From: Actinomycetales bacterium
GTDB taxonomy: Bacteria > Actinomycetota > Actinomycetes > Actinomycetales > Kineosporiaceae
Reading direction: 5' to 3'
Length of the DNA: 64,000 nucleotides
NCBI GenBank assembly: GCA_012719445.1
Contig: JAAYAH010000212.1
Coordinates: forward strand, 55,375 to 119,374
Shown: positions 40,037 through 48,470 of the stretch, piece after piece
Numbering within the stretch: position 1 is the first letter of the stretch
Layout: every line of letters starts with the position of its first letter
Made by a program: the position numbers and the translations under genes
The notes under the pieces: model-generated
What the model saw: only the letters and a program-made list of their open reading frames with translations
What the model was told of the DNA's origin: nothing
Database searches by the model: none

Positions 40037-40435
40037 TCAGGCCGGGCGGGCCGAGGGCTGCCGGGGGTCGAGCCGGCTGCGCGAGTCGGGGGGCAGCGTC
40101 GCCTCGACGCAGTCGGGGCAGGCCTGGGCCGACGTGACCACGAAGGACCGCTCCCAGAACACCGGCCAGTCACCCATCCACTGCCCGCAGAGGGTCAGCC
40201 TCCTGCCCGGCTCCCACGCGTGCTCGACGCCGTAGGGGAGCCAGCGCATCGGGACGCCGGTCGAGCGGTCCCGGACCTTGTGCATGGCGACGACGAGGTA
40301 CTGCGTCCGGTTACCACCCGGCACGGCACCTCCGGGTGTACCGGCGGCGACGACAGGCCGGTTGGCTGTGGCCCTGACCGGTACCCCCCGCCGTGTACCG
40401 GACGGTCCCTGCCGCAGAGCGGCGGAGCGCGTCAT
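40037..40435 (-). CDS. uncharacterised small protein with a CPDC motif
   Basis: 132 residues. The N-terminal third is Arg/Gly/Pro-rich and probably disordered. The C-terminal two-thirds has a recognisable globular pattern (TQYLVVAMHKVRDRSTGVPM, then HAWEPGRRLTLCGQWMGDWP) and possible metal ligands in TLCGQ and AQACPDCVEA. The ATG at 40435 has GGAGAGGAA upstream. Not recognised as a named family. It is convergent with the Rrf2 gene. Confidence 0.65.
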   Translation of the reverse strand: MTRSAALRQGPSGTRRGVPVRATANRPVVAAGTPGGAVPGGNRTQYLVVAMHKVRDRSTGVPMRWLPYGVEHAWEPGRRLTLCGQWMGDWPVFWERSFVVTSAQACPDCVEATLPPDSRSRLDPRQPSARPA

Positions 40436-40660
40436 GAGTCGTTCCTCTCCGGAGGCGACGCGGTCGAAGATGTCGGTCTTGGCGGGATAACGCCAGTGCG
40501 ACACCGGGTGCCATCATGTCGACACGGCGTGCCCCCTCGGCGGGACGAACGGCCCGAACGCCATGGTCATTTCCCCTGGATTGGGGCATTTAGGACTATG
40601 GGCCCGGTGTCGCCTCCCGGAACGGACGTCACCGGGCGTCGATGGGGCGACGCGCACGGT

Positions 40661-41557
40661 CTACGGACGCAGCGAACCCGAGATGTGCCGGAGCACGTCC
40701 TCGATGGACTGGTCGGACCGGAAAACCGCCACCACGACGTCGGCCTGCTCCCCGGGACGCCGCCCCTGCTCGCCGTCCGCGATCGTCTGCCCCGCCCGGA
40801 CCTCCCCGTCGCCGACCGGCACCGGGTCGACCACCCCCGCCCGGCGCCCGGCACCGGCACCGATGGGTGAGCCCCCGATGACGGCGTCGCACGGGACGGC
40901 GGGTCCGTGGACCATCCCGTTCCCGGGGGCTGCGACGGCGACGTTCCCGTCGTGTTGGGCGGACCCGTGGTCGAACGTCGCGCACACCCAGGCGAGCGCC
41001 GCGTCGAGAGCGGGCATGGGGTCGCCCTCCCCCCGCCCCTGGAGCCACTCCCGGAGCACCTGGTTGTGGGCCGCGATCACCGCCGACGCGCCCACCTCCG
41101 CCCGCAGTGCGGCGTCCGGAGCGGGTCCGTACCGCTCCCGCAGGTACCGGCCGAAGAGGCGGCAGTACCGGGAGACGTTGGCGCTCTCCCGGTCCCGCAG
41201 GGCGGGAACGGACCGACTCACCAGGTACCGCTGCACCGATACCTGCCGGTTCACGACGTACTCGCTGAACACGATCCGCGCCGCGGCGCACACCGCCTCC
41301 ACGGGGGCGAGGTGCCCGGCGGAACCGAGGTGGGCGATGACGGCCCTGGAGATGCGATCGTGATCGGGAAGGATCACGTCGTCCTTCGAGCGGAAGTACC
41401 GGAAGAAGGTGCGACGGGCGATCCCGGCACGCTCGGCGATGGCGTCGACCGTGGTGTTGTCGTATCCGCGGTCGGCGAACAGGTCGCGTGCCGCCGCTGC
41501 GATGCGGCCGCGGACGTCGGCGGCCTCGACAGCCCCCTGTACCCGAGACCCGGCCAT
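40661..41557 (-). CDS. TetR-family regulator with a long C-terminal extension
   Basis: 298 residues. The DNA-binding part is RIAAAARDLFADRGYDNTTV, DAIAERAGIARRTFFRYFRS, KDDVILPDHDRIS. Residues about 60-200 form the helical ligand-binding domain. Past residue 210 a Gly/Ala-rich linker leads to ADVVVAVFRSDQSIEDVLRH, a short alpha/beta-looking tail not found in standard 190-220-residue TetR proteins. Target and ligand unknown; it is upstream, in the same direction, of the CPDC protein gene. Confidence 0.82.
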   Translation of the reverse strand: MAGSRVQGAVEAADVRGRIAAAARDLFADRGYDNTTVDAIAERAGIARRTFFRYFRSKDDVILPDHDRISRAVIAHLGSAGHLAPVEAVCAAARIVFSEYVVNRQVSVQRYLVSRSVPALRDRESANVSRYCRLFGRYLRERYGPAPDAALRAEVGASAVIAAHNQVLREWLQGRGEGDPMPALDAALAWVCATFDHGSAQHDGNVAVAAPGNGMVHGPAVPCDAVIGGSPIGAGAGRRAGVVDPVPVGDGEVRAGQTIADGEQGRRPGEQADVVVAVFRSDQSIEDVLRHISGSLRP

Positions 41558-41682
41558 ATCGCGAGGCTACCGGCCGGTCACCCCGCTCGACCTGCCTCGG
41601 CGCGTGAGTCGCGCCACCGCGACCACGTCGTCCTCCCCTCCGCGACCACGCCCGGTCGCCCGTGGCACCCGCCGGGGTCGGT

Positions 41683-42462
41683 TCACAGGGACGCCACGAG
41701 CTGATCGAGCTGCTTCGCCGTCCCCCGGGTCATCGGGTCGCCGTGCCCGAACAGCAGCGTCCGCGGCCTCAGCTTCGCCACCACCCGAACCGACGCCGCC
41801 GCCTGCTCGGGGTCGGCGGTGTACTGCGGCATCGAACCGGAGAGCCCGCCCAGGTTCACCATGGCGTCGCCGACGACGACCAGACCGGTGTCGGGGTCGT
41901 GCACGCTGATGTGGCCCGGCGTGTGCCCCGGGGTGCCGATGATCCGCAGGCCGAAGAGCTCGTCACCGTCGTGCAGCGGGGTCAGCGGCCGGGAGGAGAG
42001 GACGCCGGAGAGATCCGCCTCGCCGACGGCCGGGACCGCCCTCGTCGCCCGGGCCAGCACGGCGTCGAGGCCGCCGACGTGGTCGGGGTGCTGGTGGGTG
42101 AGGATCACGTGCCGGACGGCGTCCCAGCTCCCACCGGCCGTGGTGAGCGCCTTCTCGATCTCGCCGACGGCGTCCTCGCTCTCCCCGGTGTCCACGACGA
42201 CGGCCTGGGACCCGCGGAGCAGCACGTAGGCCGACACGTCGGCGAACCCGGCGCGCTTCCAGGTGACCGGGTCCTCCGGCACCGGCTCGGTCATGCTGGG
42301 GACCGGTGAGGTTCCCGAGGTCGGCGACCCGGCACCGGCCGGGGGCGGGGAGTCCTCACCCGTGCACGCCGCCGCCGATCCGAGCACCGCGACCGCGATC
42401 GCGCCCCTGCCGAGATCGACGAGCACCTGCCTGCGACTGAGCAGGTGGACCGTTCCCTTCAT
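41683..42462 (-). CDS. MBL-fold hydrolase, Tat-exported lipoprotein
   Basis: 259 residues. The signal peptide has a twin-Arg motif (LSRRQVLVDLG) and a lipobox ending SAAAC at about residue 29, so it should be exported folded and lipid-anchored. The metallo-beta-lactamase motifs are LTHQHPDHVGG (HxHxDH), GTPGHTPGHISVHD and VVVGDAMVNL (Asp bridging two zincs), with GHGDP near the end. Glyoxalase II-like or lactonase activity is possible; the substrate is unknown. The start at 42462 lies in a direct repeat that duplicates its ribosome-binding region. Confidence 0.86.
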   Translation of the reverse strand: MKGTVHLLSRRQVLVDLGRGAIAVAVLGSAAACTGEDSPPPAGAGSPTSGTSPVPSMTEPVPEDPVTWKRAGFADVSAYVLLRGSQAVVVDTGESEDAVGEIEKALTTAGGSWDAVRHVILTHQHPDHVGGLDAVLARATRAVPAVGEADLSGVLSSRPLTPLHDGDELFGLRIIGTPGHTPGHISVHDPDTGLVVVGDAMVNLGGLSGSMPQYTADPEQAAASVRVVAKLRPRTLLFGHGDPMTRGTAKQLDQLVASL

Positions 42463-42505
42463 CAGTGCTCCGTCCCTTCGTCCATCAGTGCTCCGTCCCT
42501 TCGTC
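42461..42505. repeat. 22-bp direct repeat over the MBL gene leader
   Basis: A 22-nt unit (ATCAGTGCTCCGTCCCTTCG plus TC) occurs at 42461-42482 and 42484-42505. The proximal copy carries the Shine-Dalgarno region and start of the MBL-fold gene, so the distal copy is a spare ribosome-binding site. Confidence 0.8.
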
Positions 42506-42712
42506 AGCACTCCCGACCGGACCCGTTGTCCTCGGGTGGTCGTGTTCGGGCGGCGCGGCACGGTCCCGACGCCGGTCCCCCGTCCGGGGTATCCCTATGA
42601 CGGGGACGGCCTCCGGAATGTTCTCGATCACAGCGAATCACTCGTTCCGCCGTCGCGGTCACCGGCACCCGGGCGGCAGCGCCCCCGGATCGGTCTCCTG
42701 CATGCTGGTCCG

Positions 42713-43834
42713 GTGACTCCCGTCCCCGCCTCCCCCGCCGATGTGCCCGCCTCCCCCGCCGACGTGCCGGGCGACGCTCCCGCCGACGGGCCGGGCGACG
42801 GGTCCGGCGACAGGCCGGGCGACGGGTCCGGCGACAGGCCGGGCGACGGGTCCGGCGACGTGCCGGGCGGGCCGCCGGTGCGGGTGGGGCTGGTCGGCGC
42901 CGGGGTGATGGGCCGCGATCATGCGATGACCCTGGCCCGCTCGGTGCCCGGTGCCGCTCTGGTGACGGTCACCGATCCGGACCCCGACCGGGCCGCAGAG
43001 GTCGCCGCGGCGACGGGCTGCCGGGTCGCCGTCGACGCCGACGCCCTCCTCGGCGATCCCGGGGTGGACGCCGTCCTGGTCGCCTCCCCGGACGACACCC
43101 ACGAGGCGCTCGTCCTGGCCTGCCTCGCCGCGGGCAAACCGGTGCTCTGCGAGAAGCCGCTCGCCCCGGACGCCGAGACGGCGCTGCGGATCGTCCGGGC
43201 CGAGGCGGCGTCCGGGCGGAGGCTCGTCCGGGTGGGCTTCATGCGCCGCCACGACCCGGGGTACCTCGCGATGCGCCGGGCCCTGGACTCCGGCGACCTC
43301 GGCGCCCCGCTGCTGCTGCACTGCCGGCACCGCAACGCCGCCAGCACCCCGGCCTTCACCTCCGACATGCTGCTCACCAGTTCGGCCACCCACGAGATCG
43401 ACATCGTGCGGTGGCTGCTCCGCGAGGAGATCGTCGCGGTCTCGGTCCGGACCGGCCGGGCCTCCCGCCGGGCCCCGGCGGGGGTCGTCGACCCGCGGCT
43501 GCTGCTGCTGCGGACGGCATCCGGCGTCCTCGTCGACGTCGAGGTCTTCGTCAACGCCGGGTACGGCTACGACGTCCGCTGCGAACTCGTCGGCGAGCGG
43601 GGGGTGCACCGGCTGTCCCCCGCCCCGGTGAGCCGTGACTGGCGGGACCGGTTCGCCGTCGCCTACCGCGACCAGCTCAGGGCCTGGGTCGGTGGCCTCC
43701 GCCGCGGAGCACCCGACGGACCGACGGCCTGGGACGGCTACGCGGCGACGTCGGTCGCCCTCGCCGCCGTGCGCTCGGCCCGGAGCGGCCGCGAGGAGGC
43801 CGTGACCATGGCTGACGCGGTGACACCTGGCTGA
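42713..43834 (+). CDS. Gfo/Idh/MocA-family oxidoreductase
   Basis: About 373 residues. The Rossmann motif is RVGLVGAGVMGRDHAMTLAR, followed by the nucleotide and substrate region VDAVLVASPDDTHEALVLAC and the catalytic-type EKPLAPDAE. The C-terminal dehydrogenase fold includes TSSATHEIDIVRWLL. It resembles inositol 2-dehydrogenase-type enzymes; the substrate is unknown. Before the Rossmann fold is a 55-residue Pro/Asp/Gly tail with three 24-bp repeats. If GTG 42878 is the true start, that tail is leader instead of protein. Confidence 0.85.
   Translation: MTPVPASPADVPASPADVPGDAPADGPGDGSGDRPGDGSGDRPGDGSGDVPGGPPVRVGLVGAGVMGRDHAMTLARSVPGAALVTVTDPDPDRAAEVAAATGCRVAVDADALLGDPGVDAVLVASPDDTHEALVLACLAAGKPVLCEKPLAPDAETALRIVRAEAASGRRLVRVGFMRRHDPGYLAMRRALDSGDLGAPLLLHCRHRNAASTPAFTSDMLLTSSATHEIDIVRWLLREEIVAVSVRTGRASRRAPAGVVDPRLLLLRTASGVLVDVEVFVNAGYGYDVRCELVGERGVHRLSPAPVSRDWRDRFAVAYRDQLRAWVGGLRRGAPDGPTAWDGYAATSVALAAVRSARSGREEAVTMADAVTPG
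42793..42864 (+). repeat. three 24-bp repeats at the 5' end of the Gfo/Idh gene
   Basis: Three 24-bp units with core GACGGGTCCGGCGACAGGCC encode GDGSGDRP-like segments. The last copy is slightly diverged. They lie before the Rossmann fold. Confidence 0.85.
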
Positions 43835-43992
43835 CGCCGTGATGACCAGGGCTGCTGAACCGGTCCCGCACCGGAGGCAGCGGGGACGGTCAGGGTGAGA
43901 GATATTTCCATCACTGACCAGTCTGAGGAGTTTCCCCCGATTCACGGCGTATGGGTAACACCTGACACGAAGATGGCGTAGGTTCCGGTTTC

Positions 43993-44190
43993 ATGAGTAC
44001 GCGAACTCTTGCCATCGCAGGGATCATCACCCTCGGTCTCGCCGCTCTGCTCGCGACCGCCGCCCCGGCCGGTGCTGCCGTGGTCTCGTCCGCACAGCCC
44101 GGCCTGCTCACCGCAAGCTCCTGGTCCTCCTCCGGCATGTCCCTCGTCAAGTGGCCGTCGTCCGCGTGCGACAAGTGGCCGGCCCTGTGA
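43993..44190 (+). CDS. small predicted secreted peptide
   Basis: 65 residues. A textbook signal peptide (basic start, LAIAGIITLGLAALLAT, AGA cleavage at about residue 28) leaves a mature peptide of about 37 residues rich in Ser and Trp with one Cys and a doubled KWP motif (KWPSSACDKWP). No homologous family was recognised and there is no strong ribosome-binding site. A 20-bp inverted repeat after the stop supports a transcript. Reality and function are uncertain. Confidence 0.5.
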   Translation: MSTRTLAIAGIITLGLAALLATAAPAGAAVVSSAQPGLLTASSWSSSGMSLVKWPSSACDKWPAL

Positions 44191-44248
44191 CGGTGTCCCC
44201 CGGGCGGGTCCCCCAGGATCCGCAGGTCGTTCCGAGTCGATGACGTCC

Positions 44249-44291
44249 GGTGCGGGGTGGGCGGGGCCGCAGGCCCGCACCACCCCGCACC
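44249..44291 (+). terminator. imperfect hairpin after the small peptide gene
   Basis: Arms 44249-44268 and 44272-44291 are about 85% complementary around a GCA loop. The stem is very GC-rich and lies between the peptide gene and pheA. Confidence 0.55.
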
Positions 44292-44429
44292 CCGATCACC
44301 CGTCGCGCCGTATCATCACCTGGGCTTCCGCGTCCAGCCCCCGCCGGTCACCCTGACGGCCCCGGGGCGCGCCAGCCCGAACGGCTCCGGTGACCGGGCC
44401 GCCGACACGACGAAGGAAGAACTCGACCG

Positions 44430-45314
44430 ATGACGGGCCGCAAGAAGATCGCGTTCCAGGGCGAACCGGGGGCGAACTCCCACATCGCCTGCCGCGACGT
44501 CTATCCCGACTACGAGGCGGTACCGTTCCGGACCTTCGAGGAGTGCTTCTCCTCCCTGGAGCAGGGCGCGGTCGACCTGGCGATGATCCCGGTGGAGAAC
44601 TCGATCGCCGGCCGGGTCGCCGACATCCACCACCTGCTCCCGCAGTCCGACCTGCACATCATCGGGGAGTACTTCCTCCCGATCCACCACCAGTTGCTGG
44701 CCCTCCCCGGCACCGCCGTCGAGGACCTCAAGACCGTGCACAGCCATCCCCAGGCCCTCGACCAGTGCCGCGAGACGCTGCGCGGCCTCGGTCTGATCGC
44801 CGTCGTCGGGCTGGACACCGCGGGATGCGCGAGAGAGGTCGCCGAGGCGAAGGACCCGTCCCGAGGCGCCCTCGCCTCCCGGCTCGCCGCCGAGGCCTAC
44901 GGTCTCGAGGTGCTGAGGACGGACGTCGAGGACCGCAACCACAACACGACGCGGTTCGTCATCCTGTCCCCCGAGGACCTGCGCGCCGCGCCGGGGATCG
45001 GCCCCATCGTCACCACCTTCCTGTTCAAGGTGCGCAACGTGCCCGCCGCGCTCTACAAGGCCATGGGCGGCTTCGCGACCAACGGCGTCAACATGACGAA
45101 ACTCGAGAGCTACATGGTCCGCGGGCAGTTCTTCGCGACCCAGTTCCTCGCCGACATCGAGGGACACCCGGACGACCCGGGAGTCGGGCAGGCCTTCGAG
45201 GAGTTGGCCTTCTTCGCCGAGTACCGGATCCTCGGGGTGTACCGGGCCAGCCCGTTCCGGGAACGGATCAAGAACGGTGCGGGTTCGGTGCTGCCGGCCC
45301 ACGCCGTCGGCTGA
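44430..45314 (+). CDS. pheA: prephenate dehydratase
   Basis: 294 residues. The catalytic domain has IAFQGEPGANSHIA at the N-terminus, MIPVENSIAGRVADIHHLL and the catalytic Thr-Arg-Phe in HNTTRFVIL near residue 175. The C-terminal ACT domain (FLFKVRNVPAALYKAMGGFA, TNGVNMTKLESYMVRGQFF) binds phenylalanine, so feedback inhibition is expected. It makes phenylpyruvate for phenylalanine synthesis. No chorismate mutase domain is fused, as is usual in actinobacteria. Confidence 0.95.
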   Translation: MTGRKKIAFQGEPGANSHIACRDVYPDYEAVPFRTFEECFSSLEQGAVDLAMIPVENSIAGRVADIHHLLPQSDLHIIGEYFLPIHHQLLALPGTAVEDLKTVHSHPQALDQCRETLRGLGLIAVVGLDTAGCAREVAEAKDPSRGALASRLAAEAYGLEVLRTDVEDRNHNTTRFVILSPEDLRAAPGIGPIVTTFLFKVRNVPAALYKAMGGFATNGVNMTKLESYMVRGQFFATQFLADIEGHPDDPGVGQAFEELAFFAEYRILGVYRASPFRERIKNGAGSVLPAHAVG

Positions 45315-45670
45315 CGGTCCCCGCACCGACCCGCTCCGTCGTCCGGCGGTCCCCGCGCCGGACCGTGCCATCGTCCGGCGATGCCCCCGGCCGTGCCGCT
45401 GGTCCGATCCTCGTCGGAGGCTGTCCGGATCGTTCGTTTCCGAGGTAGCCTCCGACCGCGTGCTGCGCCGTCCACGTCCATCGGGAGCCAGGCGACGGAA
45501 CGGGCCACGTTCGATCCCCGCACGCCGGACGCCTCGTCGTCCCCATCCGACGACGCCGGCCACGGGCCGTCCCGTCTCCAGCACCCGCTCCGGGTCACGG
45601 TGCGAGAGGTGGCCCGTGCACAGGCTCGGGCGCCCGCGCCGGGGCGCCCACCACGACCTCGGAGGAGCAC
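45315..45670. other. intergenic region with a 9-bp stem
   Basis: No gene was found. TCGGAGGCT (45414-45422) pairs perfectly with AGCCTCCGA (45447-45455) over a 24-nt loop. This is about 215 nt before the CBM2 protein start and could be part of a structured leader or a pheA-side terminator. Confidence 0.4.
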
Positions 45671-46675
45671 ATGTCACGCCGCATCGCGCTACTCGCCGCA
45701 GGCCTCGCCGCCTGCGGGTCATCCGTCCTGCCGGCTTCGCCCGCCACCGCCGCCGACTCCTGCCGGGTCGACTACGCCGTCGTCAGCCAGTGGTCCACCG
45801 GGTTCCAGGCCTCCGTGACCCTGGTGAACACGGGATCGGCCTGGACGTCGTGGACCCTCGGTTTCACCTTCCCCGACCAGGGACAGCGGGTCTCCCAGGG
45901 CTGGTCCGCGAGCTGGAGCCAGACCGGGGCGCAGGTGACGGCGTCCGGCCTGGGCTGGAACTCGTCCGTCGCCACCAACCAGTCGATCACCCTCGGCTTC
46001 GTCGGCGCGCACAACGGGGCCAACCCCAGCCCGACCGGCTTCTCGGTCAACGGTGCCGCCTGCACGGGTGGCGGGCAGACCTCCACGACCCGAGCAACGA
46101 CCACCCGGACGACAACGACCACCACGACGACGCGGTCGACGACCACCACGACCACCACGGTGTCGCCGTCGACGAACTGCCCGGCGTCCGGACGGATCAC
46201 CTACACGCTGGCCCGGGACGCCAGCAGTGCCGACGCGCTCGAGGCGTACCGGCTCATCACCTCCGCGATGGACCAGGCGGTGGCCGTCTACAACTGCCAC
46301 ACGAACATCACCAAGCAGCTCTACGTGACCTACAACCCGTCGGTGGCCACCGCGGACGGGAACATCAACGGCTCCATCCGGTTCGGCAGCCGTGCCTCCA
46401 TGCAGCAGATCACGGCGATGCACGAGATCTCGCACACCCTCGGCGTCGGCACCAGCTCCGCCTGGGCACCGCGACTGTCGAACGGGGTGTGGACCGGCAG
46501 CGCCGCGACCAACCAGCTCAGGGCGATCACCGGTGACCCGTCCGCCGCCGTGCACGGCGACCGGCAGCACTTCTGGCCCTACGGCCTGAACTACACCAGC
46601 GAGGTGTCCTCGTCGGCTGACCTGGTCAACCACTGCCGGATGGTGGTGGCACTGCGCCAGGACATGGGCCTGTGA
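45671..46675 (+). CDS. secreted CBM2 protein with an HExxH domain
   Basis: 334 residues. Signal peptide at residues 1-28 (ending ATAA). A family 2 carbohydrate-binding module follows (CRVDYAVVSQWSTGFQASVT to VNGAACTGG) with the Trp residues expected for cellulose binding. Next comes a Thr-rich linker, then a 170-residue C-terminal domain. That domain has AMHEISHTLGVG (HExxH) and a later His in HGDRQHFWPYGLNYTSEV, suggesting a metal site like that of a zinc metallopeptidase, but the spacing is not the metzincin HExxHxxGxxH. The activity is therefore unknown. It is convergent with a second CBM2 protein. Ribosome-binding site GGAGG. Confidence 0.82.
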   Translation: MSRRIALLAAGLAACGSSVLPASPATAADSCRVDYAVVSQWSTGFQASVTLVNTGSAWTSWTLGFTFPDQGQRVSQGWSASWSQTGAQVTASGLGWNSSVATNQSITLGFVGAHNGANPSPTGFSVNGAACTGGGQTSTTRATTTRTTTTTTTTRSTTTTTTTVSPSTNCPASGRITYTLARDASSADALEAYRLITSAMDQAVAVYNCHTNITKQLYVTYNPSVATADGNINGSIRFGSRASMQQITAMHEISHTLGVGTSSAWAPRLSNGVWTGSAATNQLRAITGDPSAAVHGDRQHFWPYGLNYTSEVSSSADLVNHCRMVVALRQDMGL

Positions 46676-46710
46676 CCTCCCCCTGCTGACCGAGCCGGGC
46701 ACGGCCTCTC

Positions 46711-46775
46711 GCGCCGACCGGTGGCCAATCGGGCCTAAAACTCAGAAATAGGCCCGTTTGGCCACCGGTCGGCGC
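46711..46775. terminator. 27-bp hairpin shared by two convergent CBM2 genes
   Basis: Arms 46711-46737 and 46749-46775 are complementary at 26 of 27 positions, with an 11-nt A-rich loop (AAACTCAGAAA). It starts 36 bp after the upstream stop and ends 23 bp before the convergent gene's stop. It is an exceptionally long bidirectional terminator candidate. Confidence 0.85.
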
Positions 46776-46797
46776 GACGCAGGGTGGGTGGGGTGGA

Positions 46798-48171
46798 TCA
46801 GGCGGCGGTGCAGGAGACGGTGGCTCCGGCTCCGGTACCGGTGCCCTGGAAGCCGAAGCTCGCGGTCTGCCCGGCGCCGAGCCGACCGTTGTAGCTCTGG
46901 TTGGCCACGGTCACGGTTCCGCTGGTGCCGGAGTTGACCCCGTTCCAGATGTTGGTCAGGACAGCCCCCGAGGGCAGGGTCATGCTGACCCGCCAGCCGT
47001 CGATCGCCGAGCTGCCCGCGGTCACGTTGACGTTGGCAACGAACCCGCCCGGCCACTGGCTCTGCACCGAGTAGGCCGCGGTGCACCCGCCCGACCCCTG
47101 CGACGTGGTCGTGGTGGTCGTCGTCGGAGTCGTGGTGATCGTCGTCGGAGTCGTCCTGGTCGTGGTCGTCGTGGTGGTCGTCGACCGCGTCGTCGTGGTG
47201 GTCGTTGTCGTCCGGGTGGTGGTCGTCGTGGTCGTGGGGGTCGTCCCGTCCAGGCCGAAGAAGTGGACGGCGGCCGCGGCGTCCACCGGGAGGTTGTGCG
47301 GGGTCCCGGCGAGGCTGTACGCCTCGACCCTCACGGTCCCGGAGCCGTCCGTGTACCGGGTGCGGGTCTGGCCGCTGGCAGGGGTGTCGGTCGAGGTCGG
47401 GGTCTGGCTGATCCCGTGGACGTTCGTCCACTGCTCGATCGCCTCACCGAAGTTGACGTAGTTGAGGATCTCGTCGTTCGTCCCGTGCCAGAGCTGGATC
47501 CGCGGCCGAGGGCCGTTGTACCCGGAGTAGGCGGCGCGCATGGTGTCGCCCCACTCCTGGGGGGTGCGGGTGACCCGGCCCTTGGCGCAGTCGTCGCTCC
47601 AACGGAGCGCGTCGGGATTGACCGCGAAGCAGCCGAACGGGACACCAGCGAAGGCGGACCCCGCCGCGAACACGTCGGGGTAGGCGCCGAGCAGGACCTC
47701 GGTCATCATCGCGCCGGAGGAGACCCCGGTCGCGTACACCCGGCCGGCGTCGGCGCTGTAGTTGGCCTTGACCCAGTTGACCATCGAGACGATCCCCTGC
47801 GAGTCGCTGCCCGCGCCGTGGGTCAGCGACGCGCTGGTCGAGACGTCGAAGCACTGGTCGCTGGCCTGGGTCACCGACGGGTAGACGACGATGAATCCGT
47901 ACCGATCGGCGAGGGTCGCGAACTGGCTCCCGTTGAAGAATGCGACACCGTCACCGTGGCAGTAGTGCACGGCCACCACCACCGCGGGATTCGCGGTGAC
48001 GGTGGTGGGGACGTAGAGGTACATCCGCAGCGCGCTGGGGTTGGCACCGAAATTCGTGATCTCCCTCAGCGTCGACGCGGCGGCCGGCGCCGGCGCGGCC
48101 GGGAGGACGAGGGCCGCCGCGGTCAGGGACAGGACGCAGAGCAGCGACCTGAACGCCGTGCTTACCTTCAT
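46798..48171 (-). CDS. secreted PHB-depolymerase-type esterase with C-terminal CBM2
   Basis: 457 residues. Signal peptide (LLCVLSLTAAALVLPAAPAP) at residues 1-30. The alpha/beta hydrolase domain has the nucleophile motif ATGVSSGAMMTEV, an Asp in WHGTNDEILNY and a His in AGTPHNLPV. A long Thr linker follows, then a CBM2 (CTAAYSVQSQWPGGFVANVN). Such enzymes are acetylxylan or feruloyl esterases that strip side groups from xylan; polyhydroxybutyrate is a less likely substrate with a CBM2. ATG at 48171 chosen because the signal peptide begins there. Confidence 0.86.
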   Translation of the reverse strand: MKVSTAFRSLLCVLSLTAAALVLPAAPAPAAASTLREITNFGANPSALRMYLYVPTTVTANPAVVVAVHYCHGDGVAFFNGSQFATLADRYGFIVVYPSVTQASDQCFDVSTSASLTHGAGSDSQGIVSMVNWVKANYSADAGRVYATGVSSGAMMTEVLLGAYPDVFAAGSAFAGVPFGCFAVNPDALRWSDDCAKGRVTRTPQEWGDTMRAAYSGYNGPRPRIQLWHGTNDEILNYVNFGEAIEQWTNVHGISQTPTSTDTPASGQTRTRYTDGSGTVRVEAYSLAGTPHNLPVDAAAAVHFFGLDGTTPTTTTTTTRTTTTTTTTRSTTTTTTTTRTTPTTITTTPTTTTTTTSQGSGGCTAAYSVQSQWPGGFVANVNVTAGSSAIDGWRVSMTLPSGAVLTNIWNGVNSGTSGTVTVANQSYNGRLGAGQTASFGFQGTGTGAGATVSCTAA

Positions 48172-48470
48172 GAACTCATGGCTCCTCTGGACGGGTCCGC
48201 TGGGTCGGACCGGACGACCGGACCCACCGGGTGACCGGGTGACTCGCTGCCGTTCGCGCCAGGACGGCAGCCGAAGGCCACGCGGTGGGACCATGCACAC
48301 CGATGTGCGGCAGATACGGCGGACGCCCGGCACGACATTCATCCCGAGCGTTCAGCGTGACTTGTACACCTTCGATGAGATCCACCGCAAGACCGGAAAA
48401 GAAACCGGTTGACTACACCGGGTCAGAAAGGCTGGGAGAACAGTCCGTCCATCGCTTCGTCAGGTATTTC

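Noticed and set aside
47100..47230. Low-complexity GTGGTCGTC-type repeat
   Set aside because: It is the Thr-rich linker coding sequence of the CBM2 esterase read on the other strand, not an independent repeat element.
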